Positions 25,810 to 33,443 of a stretch of DNA of 64,000 bases are shown one piece after another (the stretch's first letter is position 1; each line of letters opens with the position of its first letter). A program made the position numbers and the translations under genes. Location of the stretch: the NCBI GenBank assembly GCA_903897605.1, contig CAIUCH010000055.1, positions 56,295 to 120,294 on the forward strand. Direction: 5' to 3'. The stretch is from an uncultured Alphaproteobacteria bacterium. Lineage in GTDB: Bacteria > Pseudomonadota > Alphaproteobacteria > Micropepsales > Micropepsaceae. The notes beneath the pieces were generated by a model that was not told the DNA's origin, did no database searches, and saw nothing but the letters and a program-made list of their open reading frames with translations.

Positions 25810-26064
25810 TCAATGACGGCTATGCGCCGGGACGTTGCGGATCAGCTCGGTGAAGGGGACGGTGAACATCTCCTCGCCCTTGGCGTTGCGGATGATGAAT
25901 TGGCAGAGCATGGGATTGTCGCCCGCCCGCAGCATCGCGGCGGCGATGTCGGGAATGACGCGGCAGGCTTCCATGAACGCCGCTTCCGGACCTTCGCAGG
26001 CGATGGACACTTCGGCGGGCTGCAGGCCCCGGGGGGTCTGGAGATGGAAGAAGAAGTCACGCAT
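25810..26064 (-). CDS. DUF6894-like small protein
   Basis: 84 residues from ATG 26064. It starts MRDFFFHLQTPRG, the usual opening of a small alphaproteobacterial family (DUF6894-like) of unknown role, followed by an acidic/Ala helix (EAAFMEACRVIPDIAAAMLRAG) and FIIRNAKGEEMFTVPF. The longer frame back to 26121 lacks support. Members are often linked to general stress regulons, but nothing here shows that. Confidence 0.75.
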   Translation of the reverse strand: MRDFFFHLQTPRGLQPAEVSIACEGPEAAFMEACRVIPDIAAAMLRAGDNPMLCQFIIRNAKGEEMFTVPFTELIRNVPAHSRH

Positions 26065-26145
26065 GGCACGACCTCGCTGCTGAATACGGGACCAGTCTAG
26101 GACATGCACCTGAACCCGCAATGAACGGAATGCGCCGCAATTTGG

Positions 26146-26319
26146 TCACGAACTGCCCCCGTTGAATTTTCCGCCGATGGCGCGGAAGGCGAGCCAGGCA
26201 GCCAGTGTGATCAAGAGCGCAATGATGATGGCGAATTTGACGATCAGCCCGATCATCTTGAGCACCAGCAATGTGACCGCGCCCGCGATCAGGGCGGCGA
26301 TGATCTCGAAGCTGCGCAT
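26146..26319 (-). CDS. Small hydrophobic membrane peptide, hypothetical
   Basis: 57 residues. It starts MRSFEIIAALIAGAV and has two closely spaced hydrophobic helices broken by a lysine (VLKMIGLIVK), ending GKFNGGSS. Its start is 9 bases after the stop of the DoxX-like gene on the same strand, so the two are probably co-transcribed. It has no recognised family and may be an accessory subunit or simply a small membrane protein. Confidence 0.55.
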   Translation of the reverse strand: MRSFEIIAALIAGAVTLLVLKMIGLIVKFAIIIALLITLAAWLAFRAIGGKFNGGSS

Positions 26320-26328
26320 GGCGACGCC

Positions 26329-26772
26329 TCAGTGAACGGTACTGGGATGAAACCCGTTCAAGGCATAAACGATCCAGCCGCGCACTTCGTTCGCCGACAG
26401 GCCCAGAATGACCCAGCCGGAAATCCACACCCCGCAGGCCAGGGTGAACAATTCCCCGCCATCGCCCAGGATCACCACGCCCAGGGGCGTGAAGAGATGA
26501 AAGAAGATCGCGCCCGACATGATGCCGATGCCCAGCGCGGCGCCGAAGATGCGCAGGCGCGGGATCATCAGCAGGATGGAGGCGATCAGCTCGAAGCTGC
26601 CGATGATGAAGCGGCCCGCCGGTTCGAACAAGGCGATGCCGGACCAGGCGCGCAAGGTGGAGAAGATATAGATGCTCTCGGTAGCGCCGGTGAATTTGAA
26701 GAACAGCGACTGCACGAAGACCGCGGCGATATAGATGCTGAGCACCCACAGAATGATCGTCCTGGCTGGCAT
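26329..26772 (-). CDS. DoxX-like four-helix membrane protein
   Basis: 147 residues with four predicted transmembrane helices: about 5-25, 55-72, 76-97 and 108-128. The pattern FFKFTGATESIYIFSTL and FIIGSFELIASILLMIPRLRIFGAALGIGIMSGAIFFHLFTPLG (read as landmarks) matches the DoxX/DoxD superfamily, in which members are quinone- or thiol-related membrane subunits. Distal partner SodA/thiosulfate genes are absent. It precedes the small hydrophobic peptide gene. Confidence 0.75.
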   Translation of the reverse strand: MPARTIILWVLSIYIAAVFVQSLFFKFTGATESIYIFSTLRAWSGIALFEPAGRFIIGSFELIASILLMIPRLRIFGAALGIGIMSGAIFFHLFTPLGVVILGDGGELFTLACGVWISGWVILGLSANEVRGWIVYALNGFHPSTVH

Positions 26773-26838
26773 GGCGGTCCCCTGTTGTGCGCGATCAGCC
26801 TACCCGGCCCGCCGCGATCCGAACAGCCCGACGGTTCG

Positions 26839-27525
26839 CTAAAGTAAGCCCTCCGGATCGGACACGGTTGGCTTCCTGCGTTTTGTCGTCGCCGCGCGCT
26901 CTTCTTTGTTCATTTTCCAGCGAACGCCTTCCACGGTTTTCAGCATCGCTTTCAATTCGTCCACCGTGGCGGGTTGCTCGCCTGTCCATTTCGTCCAGTC
27001 GCCGTAATCCAATATCGCCGGCATCCGGTCCGTCGGCAGCCCGGCGATCAGTTTGTTCGCCGGTACCGTCACCATCACGCAAGCCAGCAACGGCATGGCG
27101 GCCCCGACATCGAAACTGCGCCAGATCATCGCGATGCCGCTCTTGGCGGTGTCGGGCGTGATGGTGTGCTGGATGGTCGGGCCGGGAATATCCGGCGCTT
27201 CGTTGAAAGTCTTGACCAGGACAATGCCGCGCTGGCCGCCGAGAAAAGCGTCGCGGAAGGGTTTTTTCTCTTCAATCGTTTCGGATCGCGCGTGAATGAT
27301 ATCGGGCCTGCGCCAATCCGTGCGATGGGGAAATCCCCAGCGCATGGCGATGACGCGGCGCGCCTGTTTTTCCCGATCCCAGACATGGACCGGAACTGTG
27401 CTCATCACCCGGAAGGTGGCTTCCTGATCCTTGCGCGCTTCCCGGTCGGCGGGGTCTTCAATAAAAAACCGCTCGAAGGCATGGACCTCCGCATAGGAAA
27501 ACATCGCCGTGAACTTGCCGCACAT
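26839..27525 (-). CDS. SRAP (YedK/HMCES-like) protein with changed active-site residues
   Basis: 228 residues. It begins MCGKF, with the catalytic Cys2 that forms a covalent link to abasic sites in single-stranded DNA. RWGF and the ARSET motif are present. However, the Asn before ARSET is His78, the conserved HxRMP reads TDRMP with Thr165, and the FYEW-type segment is FNEAPD. The protein therefore keeps the Cys but lacks two residues considered important for crosslinking, so it may be a divergent subfamily or a DNA-binding-only protein. The C-terminus is a basic tail (KRRKPTVS). Confidence 0.85.
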   Translation of the reverse strand: MCGKFTAMFSYAEVHAFERFFIEDPADREARKDQEATFRVMSTVPVHVWDREKQARRVIAMRWGFPHRTDWRRPDIIHARSETIEEKKPFRDAFLGGQRGIVLVKTFNEAPDIPGPTIQHTITPDTAKSGIAMIWRSFDVGAAMPLLACVMVTVPANKLIAGLPTDRMPAILDYGDWTKWTGEQPATVDELKAMLKTVEGVRWKMNKEERAATTKRRKPTVSDPEGLL

Positions 27526-27693
27526 AGCCCATTATATCATGGCGCTCAAACCGAAATCACAGGTCCCTATCGGGCGGTTTGCAATCCAGATCGGGAAATA
27601 GGATGCGCCAAGGTTGGGCTTGTTATGGTGCACTTTTAGTCATTTATTAACTAACCACGTGCAACTGTGCCTGCGTTGCGAGAGGAGCTTCCA

Positions 27694-27882
27694 ATGCAGG
27701 CCGTATTCCCCCTGGCAGGAGCGCTGCTAGTTTTCTTAGAGATTGTGGGTTCCCTCAGCAAGTGGACGAAAAGCGTTCTTCCACTTGGCGGATCGCATAT
27801 CGCGCAAATCGCAGTCGTATTTGGTCTTGCATTTGTCGTTTACACATTTGGCACGGTGCTGGGCAATGGCAGTTTCAAATAG
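27694..27882 (+). CDS. Small two-helix membrane protein in a low-GC islet
   Basis: 62 residues from ATG 27694 with AGAGGAG 6 bases upstream. Two hydrophobic helices (PLAGALLVFLEIVGSL and IAQIAVVFGLAFVVYTFGTVL) flank a short basic loop. Base composition (mid-40s to 50% GC) is clearly lower than in flanking genes. The 3' end overlaps the start of the ribbon-helix-helix gene by 17 bases in another frame, so the two are translationally linked. Confidence 0.6.
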   Translation: MQAVFPLAGALLVFLEIVGSLSKWTKSVLPLGGSHIAQIAVVFGLAFVVYTFGTVLGNGSFK

Positions 27883-28072
27883 AATTTCAGTTTCGTTCAA
27901 CAATCAGGAATTCGAGCTACTCGAACGTCTTTCAGCACACACGCATAAGACAAAAGCGGAATTGATTCGACTTATCTTGGAAGAGTTCTTGCGTGAAAAT
28001 CCTGACCGGTTCCGGCGAGAGACAGGGCTATCTCTAAAGCGCAATAAAAATATTTTATTGCCCGACACATAA
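27866..28072 (+). CDS. Ribbon-helix-helix DNA-binding protein
   Basis: 68 residues. The strand RISVSFNNQEFELLERLSAHTHKTKAELIRLILEEFL has the beta-strand plus two-helix pattern of RHH/CopG-type repressors (landmarks at residues 6-43), followed by a basic tail. Such proteins repress their own operons or act as antitoxins. Only a small membrane protein precedes it; pairing with that protein as a toxin is conjecture. The low GC content suggests acquisition by transfer. Confidence 0.7.
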   Translation: MAVSNRISVSFNNQEFELLERLSAHTHKTKAELIRLILEEFLRENPDRFRRETGLSLKRNKNILLPDT

Positions 28073-28282
28073 TAGCTCGATCCAAATCCCCTATGCACTT
28101 CTTCCATGCCAACTGGCTGATTGGGGGCATACCCAGGACGTATGGTTGGTTTCCCCGCGCCTCCTCGACACGATGCGCAGTCTGGGCAGCGCGGCGCGGG
28201 CAGGCAAACCGGTGGCAAGGGATGGGCGCGGGCCTAAAAAGCCAGGCTTTCCAATATCATAGGAAAATATATAATTATCGTA

Positions 28283-28310
28283 TTGCAATAATAAAATATC
28301 TCTGTATGAT
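28283..28310 (+). promoter_or_regulatory. Sigma70-type promoter
   Basis: TTGCAA at 28283-28288 and TATGAT at 28305-28310 with a 16-base spacer, in an AT-rich stretch (about 28255-28335) and 33 bases before ATG 28343. It probably drives the small gene at 28343 and the DUF2975/HTH genes after it. Confidence 0.55.
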
Positions 28311-28342
28311 GTTTTCTTATCGAAACAACAGGGATAATTTCC

Positions 28343-28498
28343 ATGACACCCAACAATAGCCCAATCCGCCCCTCGCTCGCCAAGGCGCTGCCGGTGGCCG
28401 TCACCATCCTCGTCTGGTTCTTCGCCGCCACGGCTGAGACCGCCTATGTCGCCGTCCTGAACACCGGCATCCAGCAGAGCGCCCGCACCACGATCTGA
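28343..28498 (+). CDS. Small single-helix membrane protein
   Basis: 51 residues: a short polar N-terminus, one hydrophobic helix (LPVAVTILVWFFAATA) and a polar C-terminal half ending ARTTI. AGGGA lies 9 bases upstream and a good promoter is just before it. It is 47 bases ahead of the DUF2975 gene and probably in the same transcript. No family is recognised. Confidence 0.55.
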   Translation: MTPNNSPIRPSLAKALPVAVTILVWFFAATAETAYVAVLNTGIQQSARTTI

Positions 28499-28545
28499 CC
28501 GCATTCGCATCCGTTTAATCGCATCCAGGCAAAGGGGATCCGCCC

Positions 28546-29127
28546 ATGACGACCGACATCACACCGCATTTGCAAATGCCTGCATCCTTCGACCGGGCGC
28601 GGCGCATCAGCGTCGTGATCGTACTGCTGTTCGATATCGTGTTTTGGCTGGCCTGCGCCTTCGTCGTGGCGGGGTCGCTGGCGCTGCTGTTCGTTTTGCC
28701 GAATCTGGCCGCCATCTCCGCCGAGCTGGCCGGCACCGCCGCCACCGAATGGGCGAAATATTCCAGCCTGCCGCTGGCCGGGATCTCGATCGGCCGCCGG
28801 CTGCTGTTGACGGCCGATTTCATGGTCGCCATGGCGCCCGGTCTTTTCATCCTCTTCCATGGCAGGAAGCTGTTCGCCGGATTCGCCCGGGGCGTGGTTT
28901 TCACCGAGGCCAGCATCGCCCATCTCAAGGCGCTGGGCTTCTGGCTGATCGGTTCGGCGGTCCTGGGGGTGGTGGTGCAGCTATTGTTCTTCGCCATCGC
29001 CCAGATCCGCCATCCGGATTTCGACATGCATCTGGTGTCGTTCCTGTATGGCGCCATGACCTATGTCGCCGCCTATGTGATGGACGAAGCCCGCCGCATC
29101 GCCGCCGACAATGCGGAGATCGTCTGA
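28546..29127 (+). CDS. DUF2975 membrane protein
   Basis: 193 residues with four hydrophobic helices (about 22-50, 75-100, 128-155 and 160-180). The GRKLFAGFARGVVFTEASIAHLKALG loop matches DUF2975 proteins, which are almost always encoded with a small Xre-type regulator. That regulator follows with a 1-base overlap (TGATG), which supports the assignment. The role of this pair is unknown; membrane sequestration or control of the regulator has been proposed by analogy, without data here. Confidence 0.8.
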   Translation: MTTDITPHLQMPASFDRARRISVVIVLLFDIVFWLACAFVVAGSLALLFVLPNLAAISAELAGTAATEWAKYSSLPLAGISIGRRLLLTADFMVAMAPGLFILFHGRKLFAGFARGVVFTEASIAHLKALGFWLIGSAVLGVVVQLLFFAIAQIRHPDFDMHLVSFLYGAMTYVAAYVMDEARRIAADNAEIV

Positions 29128-29330
29128 TGATCATGGTCAATCTCGACGTCATGCTGGCCAAGCGCAAAATGCGCTCCAAGGAGCTGGCCGAGCGCATCGG
29201 CATCACCGAGGCCAATCTCTCCCTGCTCAAATCCAGCAAAGTGAAAGGTGTGCGGTTCGAAACCCTGGACAAGATCTGCGCCGCGCTGGAATGCCAGCCG
29301 GGCGACCTGCTGGAGTATCGCGTCGAGTGA
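29127..29330 (+). CDS. Xre-family HTH regulator (YozG-like) paired with DUF2975
   Basis: 67 residues. One Cro/CI-type helix-turn-helix: VMLAKRKMRSKELAERIGITEANLSLLKSSKVKGVRFETLDKICAALECQPGDLLEY, in pieces between residues 8 and 64, with the classic LAERIGITEANLS turn. Translation is coupled to the DUF2975 gene. The stop codon lies in a run of GAGT tetranucleotides, so a slip in repeat number would extend or alter the last residues. Confidence 0.85.
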   Translation: MIMVNLDVMLAKRKMRSKELAERIGITEANLSLLKSSKVKGVRFETLDKICAALECQPGDLLEYRVE

Positions 29331-29360
29331 GTGAGCGAGTGAGTGAGTGAGTGAGTGAGG
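29325..29360 (+). repeat. GAGT tetranucleotide tandem repeat
   Basis: About nine copies of GAGT with one variant unit (GAGC), covering the stop codon of the HTH gene and the next 30 bases. A change of one unit after the stop does not alter the protein, but the first units are coding. Confidence 0.9.
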
Positions 29361-29382
29361 AGCGGCACGCGCCCCGGCCTCA

Positions 29383-29913
29383 TCAGGCGGGAATATACGT
29401 CAGTCTGATCGTGTCCTCGCCAACGCGATCGGTGGAAACCAGGCGCAGCGGCGGCCGGGGGCCGGCAAAGAAGGGCTTGCCGCGACCGAGCACGACGGGG
29501 TGGAGGTAAAGGCGATACTCATCGATAAGACCGAGGTCGGTCAGGCTTTGCGCCAGCTCTGGTCCGGACACGGCAATCTCGCCATCCAGCCGAGCCTTCA
29601 GGCCCCGTATCACCGCCTCGATGTCATCCGAAACGAGCGTGGCATTGGGGCCGACCGACTTCAACGTGCGCGACACAACCCACTTCGGTTGGCGCCGCCA
29701 TGCCGCCGCGAATTCTTGCAGTTCCGCATTCCACTCAGGATGGTCTTCGTCCCAATACCGCATCACCTCGTACATGCGGCGGCCGTAGATGCTGCCGCTC
29801 ACCTTGCGCACCTGCTCTATCCAGTGACGAAAAAGCGCGGGGCCTGTCTGTAATCCCGTGTGGTCGACATAGCCGTCGAGGGATTGGTTCATTCCAAAGA
29901 CGAACTTCGCCAT
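29383..29913 (-). CDS. Dihydrofolate reductase family protein (RibD C-terminal-like)
   Basis: 176 residues from ATG 29913 (GAGGGTGAG just upstream). Landmarks of the RibD_C/DHFR-like fold are VFGMNQSLDGYVDH at the start, IYGRRMYEVM, WVVSRTL, AVSGPELAQSLTDLGLIDEYRLYLHPVVLGRGKPFF. Members are widespread NADPH-dependent-reductase-like proteins mostly of unknown substrate; it is not the housekeeping folate enzyme. It stands between convergent neighbours. Confidence 0.85.
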   Translation of the reverse strand: MAKFVFGMNQSLDGYVDHTGLQTGPALFRHWIEQVRKVSGSIYGRRMYEVMRYWDEDHPEWNAELQEFAAAWRRQPKWVVSRTLKSVGPNATLVSDDIEAVIRGLKARLDGEIAVSGPELAQSLTDLGLIDEYRLYLHPVVLGRGKPFFAGPRPPLRLVSTDRVGEDTIRLTYIPA

Positions 29914-30083
29914 GCGCTCACCCTCGAAGACCCAAGCCGCCAAATCGGGACATTACTCAAATTTGCCGCAGCTTGCCTGTGAAAACCGCCTGCGACGATA
30001 CACAGGATTGCAGAACCGACGCGCAAACTGAAATAGGTTCGACCCATGCACGGGCTTGAGACCTTCGGAATTTCGGCGCGCTG

Positions 30084-30626
30084 GTGGCGCTGGCGGAGAT
30101 GGGCGACCGCACCCAGCTTCTCACCATTCTGCTCGCCAGCCGCTATCGCCAGCCGCTGCCAATCATCGCGGGCGTGCTGGTCGCCACCTTGGGTAATCAT
30201 CTGCTGGCGGCGCTGGCGGGATATTATGTCTCCAGCTTTCTCGACGCGCCCTGGTTTCGCTATTTGATCGGCGCCTCCTTCATCGCCATGGCCGCCTGGG
30301 TGCTGATCCCGGACAAGCAATCCGATGCCGCAACCACGGCCTCGCGGCGCGGCGTCTTTCTCACCACCGTGATCGCCTTCTTCATCGTCGAGATGGGCGA
30401 CAAGACCCAGATCGCCACCGCCGCGCTGGCGGCGCGCTTTGCCAGCGTCTGGGTCGTGGCGGCGGGCACCACCACCGGCATGATGCTGGCCAATATCCCC
30501 GCCACGCTGTTCGGCGACGCGATCACCCGCATCATGCCGCTCTGGGTGATTCGCTATGTCTCCGCCGCGATCTATGCCGTGCTGGGCGCGGCCAGTCTGG
30601 CCGAGACCGCGGGATATCTGCGCTAG
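30084..30626 (+). CDS. GDT1/TMEM165 family cation transporter, likely frameshifted at its start
   Basis: 180 residues from GTG 30084. The two signature motifs are EMGDRTQ and EMGDKTQ, each followed by a helical bundle; family members are Mn2+/Ca2+ exporters at the membrane. The frame is closed by TGA at 30057, and the upstream in-frame codons offer only CTG and GTG starts inside the first helix. ATG 30046 opens the same N-terminus in another frame (METFG-like start). Insertion of one base near 30071-30073 would join the two into a complete first helix. See the finding on this. Confidence 0.8.
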   Translation: MALAEMGDRTQLLTILLASRYRQPLPIIAGVLVATLGNHLLAALAGYYVSSFLDAPWFRYLIGASFIAMAAWVLIPDKQSDAATTASRRGVFLTTVIAFFIVEMGDKTQIATAALAARFASVWVVAAGTTTGMMLANIPATLFGDAITRIMPLWVIRYVSAAIYAVLGAASLAETAGYLR

Positions 30627-30752
30627 CCTGGGCGGCGATGCCCGCGCCATTTCGTGCGCAAGCGCTCCATTTTTTGCCGCAATTATCTATTAACCAGGAA
30701 CCAATAACCTGCTGACCGGTTCACCCATTGCAGGAACAGGGATCGCGGCACA

Positions 30753-31064
30753 TTGATTTCTCCCAATTCCATCTCAACCTCGAACGTGCAATGGCCCGGC
30801 GCGGCGCCATTGCTCACCTTCGCCTTTACGGTGCGCTGGCAGGCGGACCGGCGGGCCTATCTGGTGCAGGATTCCTATGGCACCGTTCTGGGCGTCTGCA
30901 CCGACAAGAACGACGCGGTGCAATGCGCTCTGCGGGAGGCGATGCTGGCGATGCATGCCGGCCTGCGCGTGATCGTGATGCTGCAAGGCGATAGCGGCGA
31001 ATTCGACCATGTCGCGACCGCCGATCCGCTGGCGCTGGACGTCAGGCCCGCGCTGCTCTCCTGA
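30753..31064 (+). CDS. Small DUF2188-like protein
   Basis: 103 residues from TTG 30753, or 92 from GTG 30786. The central part FTVRWQADRRAYLVQDSYGTVLGVCTDKNDAVQCALREAMLA, read in pieces, and VIVMLQGDSGEFDHV resemble short beta-alpha domains of the DUF2188 type. The start codon is uncertain: ATG 30790 is out of frame. Function is unknown. Confidence 0.55.
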   Translation: MISPNSISTSNVQWPGAAPLLTFAFTVRWQADRRAYLVQDSYGTVLGVCTDKNDAVQCALREAMLAMHAGLRVIVMLQGDSGEFDHVATADPLALDVRPALLS

Positions 31065-31127
31065 TCCTTGAAACCGTGATGGCCGCCGCCGGCCCGGAAG
31101 ATTATCCGGACCGGCGTAACCGACGCG

Positions 31128-31862
31128 TCAGCCACCGCGCGGCGGCAGCGGCACGATCATCGAAACCCGCGCCCGGTAGTTGAGATAGGTCTGGCCGAAA
31201 TGGGCGACCAGATCGCGCTCCTCCAAAGCGATGCCGATGAAGATGTAGGCGGTCGTGGCGACGGCGAAAAGCAAGTGACCCGTCGTCATCACCGGCGCCG
31301 CCCAGAAGGCGATGATGAAGCCCAGATAGAGCGGATGGCGAACGAACTTGTAGAGGAACGGCGTATAGAAATGCGGGTCTTCCGCCTGTTGGCGCCGCAG
31401 ATTGTTGTAGACCTGCTGCAGGCCGAACAGATCGAAATGGTTGATCAGGAAGGTGCTGAGAAACACCATCCCCCAGCCCAGCAGCGACACGCCGATCAAT
31501 GCTCCGGCCGCCACGGGATTGCTCACGCTCCATACCGTTTCGGGAATCGGGCGCCACTGCCACAGCAATAGAAACAAGGCCAGGTTTGCAAACATCACAT
31601 AGGTGCTGCGCTCGATCGCGGGCGGGACAAACTGCGTCCACCATGCCTTAAATCCCCGCCGCGCCATCAAGCTGTGCTGCACTGCGAAGATGCCCAATAA
31701 CAACAGATCGATGACGGCGCTGGCGCCAACAGGTCCGGCATCGCCGGAATCGATGGTCTTGGAGACCGCCAGATTTTCGACAAAGCCGATGGCATAAAGA
31801 ATGGCGATCAGAAATGTTAGATAGGCGGTAACGCCATAGAAGAAGGATGCGGCCCTGCTCAT
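31128..31862 (-). CDS. mddA: Methanethiol S-methyltransferase
   Basis: 244 residues with six or so hydrophobic helices of the NnrU/ICMT-like superfamily. The segments NHFDLFGLQQVY, FYTPFLYKFVRHPLYLGFIIAFWAAPVMTTGH (as two pieces) and the C-terminal LEERDLVAHFGQTYLNYRARV fit MddA, which methylates methanethiol to dimethyl sulfide at the membrane with SAM. Related ICMT-like proteins have different substrates, so biochemical identity is likely but not proven. It is divergent from an AraC-type regulator, which may control it. Confidence 0.8.
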   Translation of the reverse strand: MSRAASFFYGVTAYLTFLIAILYAIGFVENLAVSKTIDSGDAGPVGASAVIDLLLLGIFAVQHSLMARRGFKAWWTQFVPPAIERSTYVMFANLALFLLLWQWRPIPETVWSVSNPVAAGALIGVSLLGWGMVFLSTFLINHFDLFGLQQVYNNLRRQQAEDPHFYTPFLYKFVRHPLYLGFIIAFWAAPVMTTGHLLFAVATTAYIFIGIALEERDLVAHFGQTYLNYRARVSMIVPLPPRGG

Positions 31863-32041
31863 GATGGCCGCCTTGTTTTGAGCGTATTTGAATTGTTCAT
31901 TTCGGTCCTCGGTGCGTTGAGGCCGCTGCTTTTACGGTCCGGCATCGCAACACCCAATGACAGGGACGCCGGACTTGTTGACCGATCGTCCGATTTTTCA
32001 CACCCGGCATGGCATGCGCTAATATTTTGGGGGGTCCGCAA

Positions 32042-33025
32042 GTGGCCGCAGACGCTTTATCCGATGTGCTCCGCACCATCCGCTTGAACGGCGCGGCGTT
32101 CTTCGATGTCACGGTGCGCGCGCCCTGGGTGCTGGCGGCCCCGCCATCGGCGGAATGCGCCCCCTATGTGATGCCCCAGGCCAAGCATGTCATCGAATAT
32201 CATGTCGTCACCAAGGGGCGCTGCTGGGCCGGCCTTTTGAACGCGGCGCCGGCGCGGCTGGAAGCGGGCGACATCATGATTTTCCCGCAAGGCGATGCGC
32301 ATGTCTTTTCCAGCGAGCCCGGACTCAACGCCGAACCCGATCTGGAACTGTACCGGACGCCGGACAATATCCAATTGCCGATGCCGATCGTCGCGGGCAG
32401 CGGCGACGGTGAGGAAGCGCAGATCGTCTGCGGCTTTCTGGGTTATGACGCCGCATTGCGCCACCCTTTGCTGGACGCGCTGCCGCGGGTGATCCATTCC
32501 CCCGCGCGGACGCGCCGGCCGGGCAACTGGCTAGATGTCTTCATTCCCGCCGCAGTGGCCGAATGCCTGAACAAGCGGCCGGGCAGCGAAAGCGTGCTGG
32601 GACGGATGAGCGAGCTGATGTTCGTGGAAGTGGTCCGCCAATATGTCGATGGCCTGCCGCCGGCGGAACGGGGCTGGTTGGCGGGACTGCGCGACAAATC
32701 GGTGGGCCGCGCGCTCAATCTGATGCACGGCAAGCCCGCCCATGACTGGACCTTGGACGAGATGGCCACGGCCATCGGCCTGTCGCGGTCGTCTCTGGCG
32801 GAGCGTTTCACCGATTATGTCGGCTGTCCGCCGATGCAATATCTTGCCAATTGGCGCATGCAGCTTGCGGCCGGACAATTGTCGGGCGGCAGCGCCTCCA
32901 TCGCCGCGATCGCCGAAAGCGTCGGCTATGAGTCCGAAGCCGCCTTCAGCCGCGCCTTCAAGCGCAATCTGGGCACCGCGCCCGCCTCCTGGCGCAAGGC
33001 GCAGCGGCTCGCGCTCGCGTCATAA
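32042..33025 (+). CDS. AraC family transcriptional regulator with cupin sensor domain
   Basis: 327 residues from GTG 32042 (GGGGGG about 7 bases upstream; ATG 32009 would add eleven). The N-terminal cupin_6-type domain carries ALSDVLRTIRLNGAAFFDV and RLEAGDIMIFPQGDAHVFSS. The C-terminal third has two AraC helix-turn-helix motifs: WTLDEMATAIGLSRSSLAERFTDYVG and IAAIAESVGYESEAAFSRAFKRNLG. Targets are unknown; the divergent mddA gene is the nearest candidate. Confidence 0.88.
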   Translation: MAADALSDVLRTIRLNGAAFFDVTVRAPWVLAAPPSAECAPYVMPQAKHVIEYHVVTKGRCWAGLLNAAPARLEAGDIMIFPQGDAHVFSSEPGLNAEPDLELYRTPDNIQLPMPIVAGSGDGEEAQIVCGFLGYDAALRHPLLDALPRVIHSPARTRRPGNWLDVFIPAAVAECLNKRPGSESVLGRMSELMFVEVVRQYVDGLPPAERGWLAGLRDKSVGRALNLMHGKPAHDWTLDEMATAIGLSRSSLAERFTDYVGCPPMQYLANWRMQLAAGQLSGGSASIAAIAESVGYESEAAFSRAFKRNLGTAPASWRKAQRLALAS

Positions 33026-33047
33026 GAATGGCGTCATAAGAAAGCGT

Positions 33048-33236
33048 TCAGTTCCGCGCTTGGGTCTGGACCCGCAGGCTGCCAACGGCGGCGGCGATGC
33101 GGCGCCATTTCTCGCTTTTGCTGGCATCGCCCATATCGGCATGGGTCTCGGCGTGACCGGCGGCTACACTTTGCGCGTCACTGCCATACAGACGGATCAT
33201 GGCACGGGCCAGATCCAGCTCGCCTTCTTCGTCCAT
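33048..33236 (-). CDS. Small acidic alphaproteobacterial protein
   Basis: 62 residues. It shows the pattern DLARAMIRLYGSDAQSVAAGHAETHADMGDASKSEKW, in pieces, which I have seen repeatedly in alphaproteobacterial genomes without assigned function. GGGGGACGGG lies just upstream of ATG. Converges with the AraC gene. Confidence 0.65.
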   Translation of the reverse strand: MDEEGELDLARAMIRLYGSDAQSVAAGHAETHADMGDASKSEKWRRIAAAVGSLRVQTQARN

Positions 33237-33443
33237 TCCCGTCCCCCGAAACGCAACCAGACGTAGGTATCAGGACCTGAGACACTTTGCGACAATTATG
33301 CGTGGATTGGGGATGAACGGGTCATTTCAAACATTTTAGGTCCCGGCCCGGGGGGCTTTCCGGTCCGGGCCTGGCTGCCATAGCGCGGCCTGGATGTTCG
33401 GGACATACTCCTCCCAATAACGGGGATTCCAAGGGGTTTGGCC

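Noticed and set aside
28093..28260. Possible gene remnant in frame DWGHTQDVWLV and following residues
   Set aside because: No start codon or ribosome-binding site, and I could not tie it to any family; composition alone is not enough.
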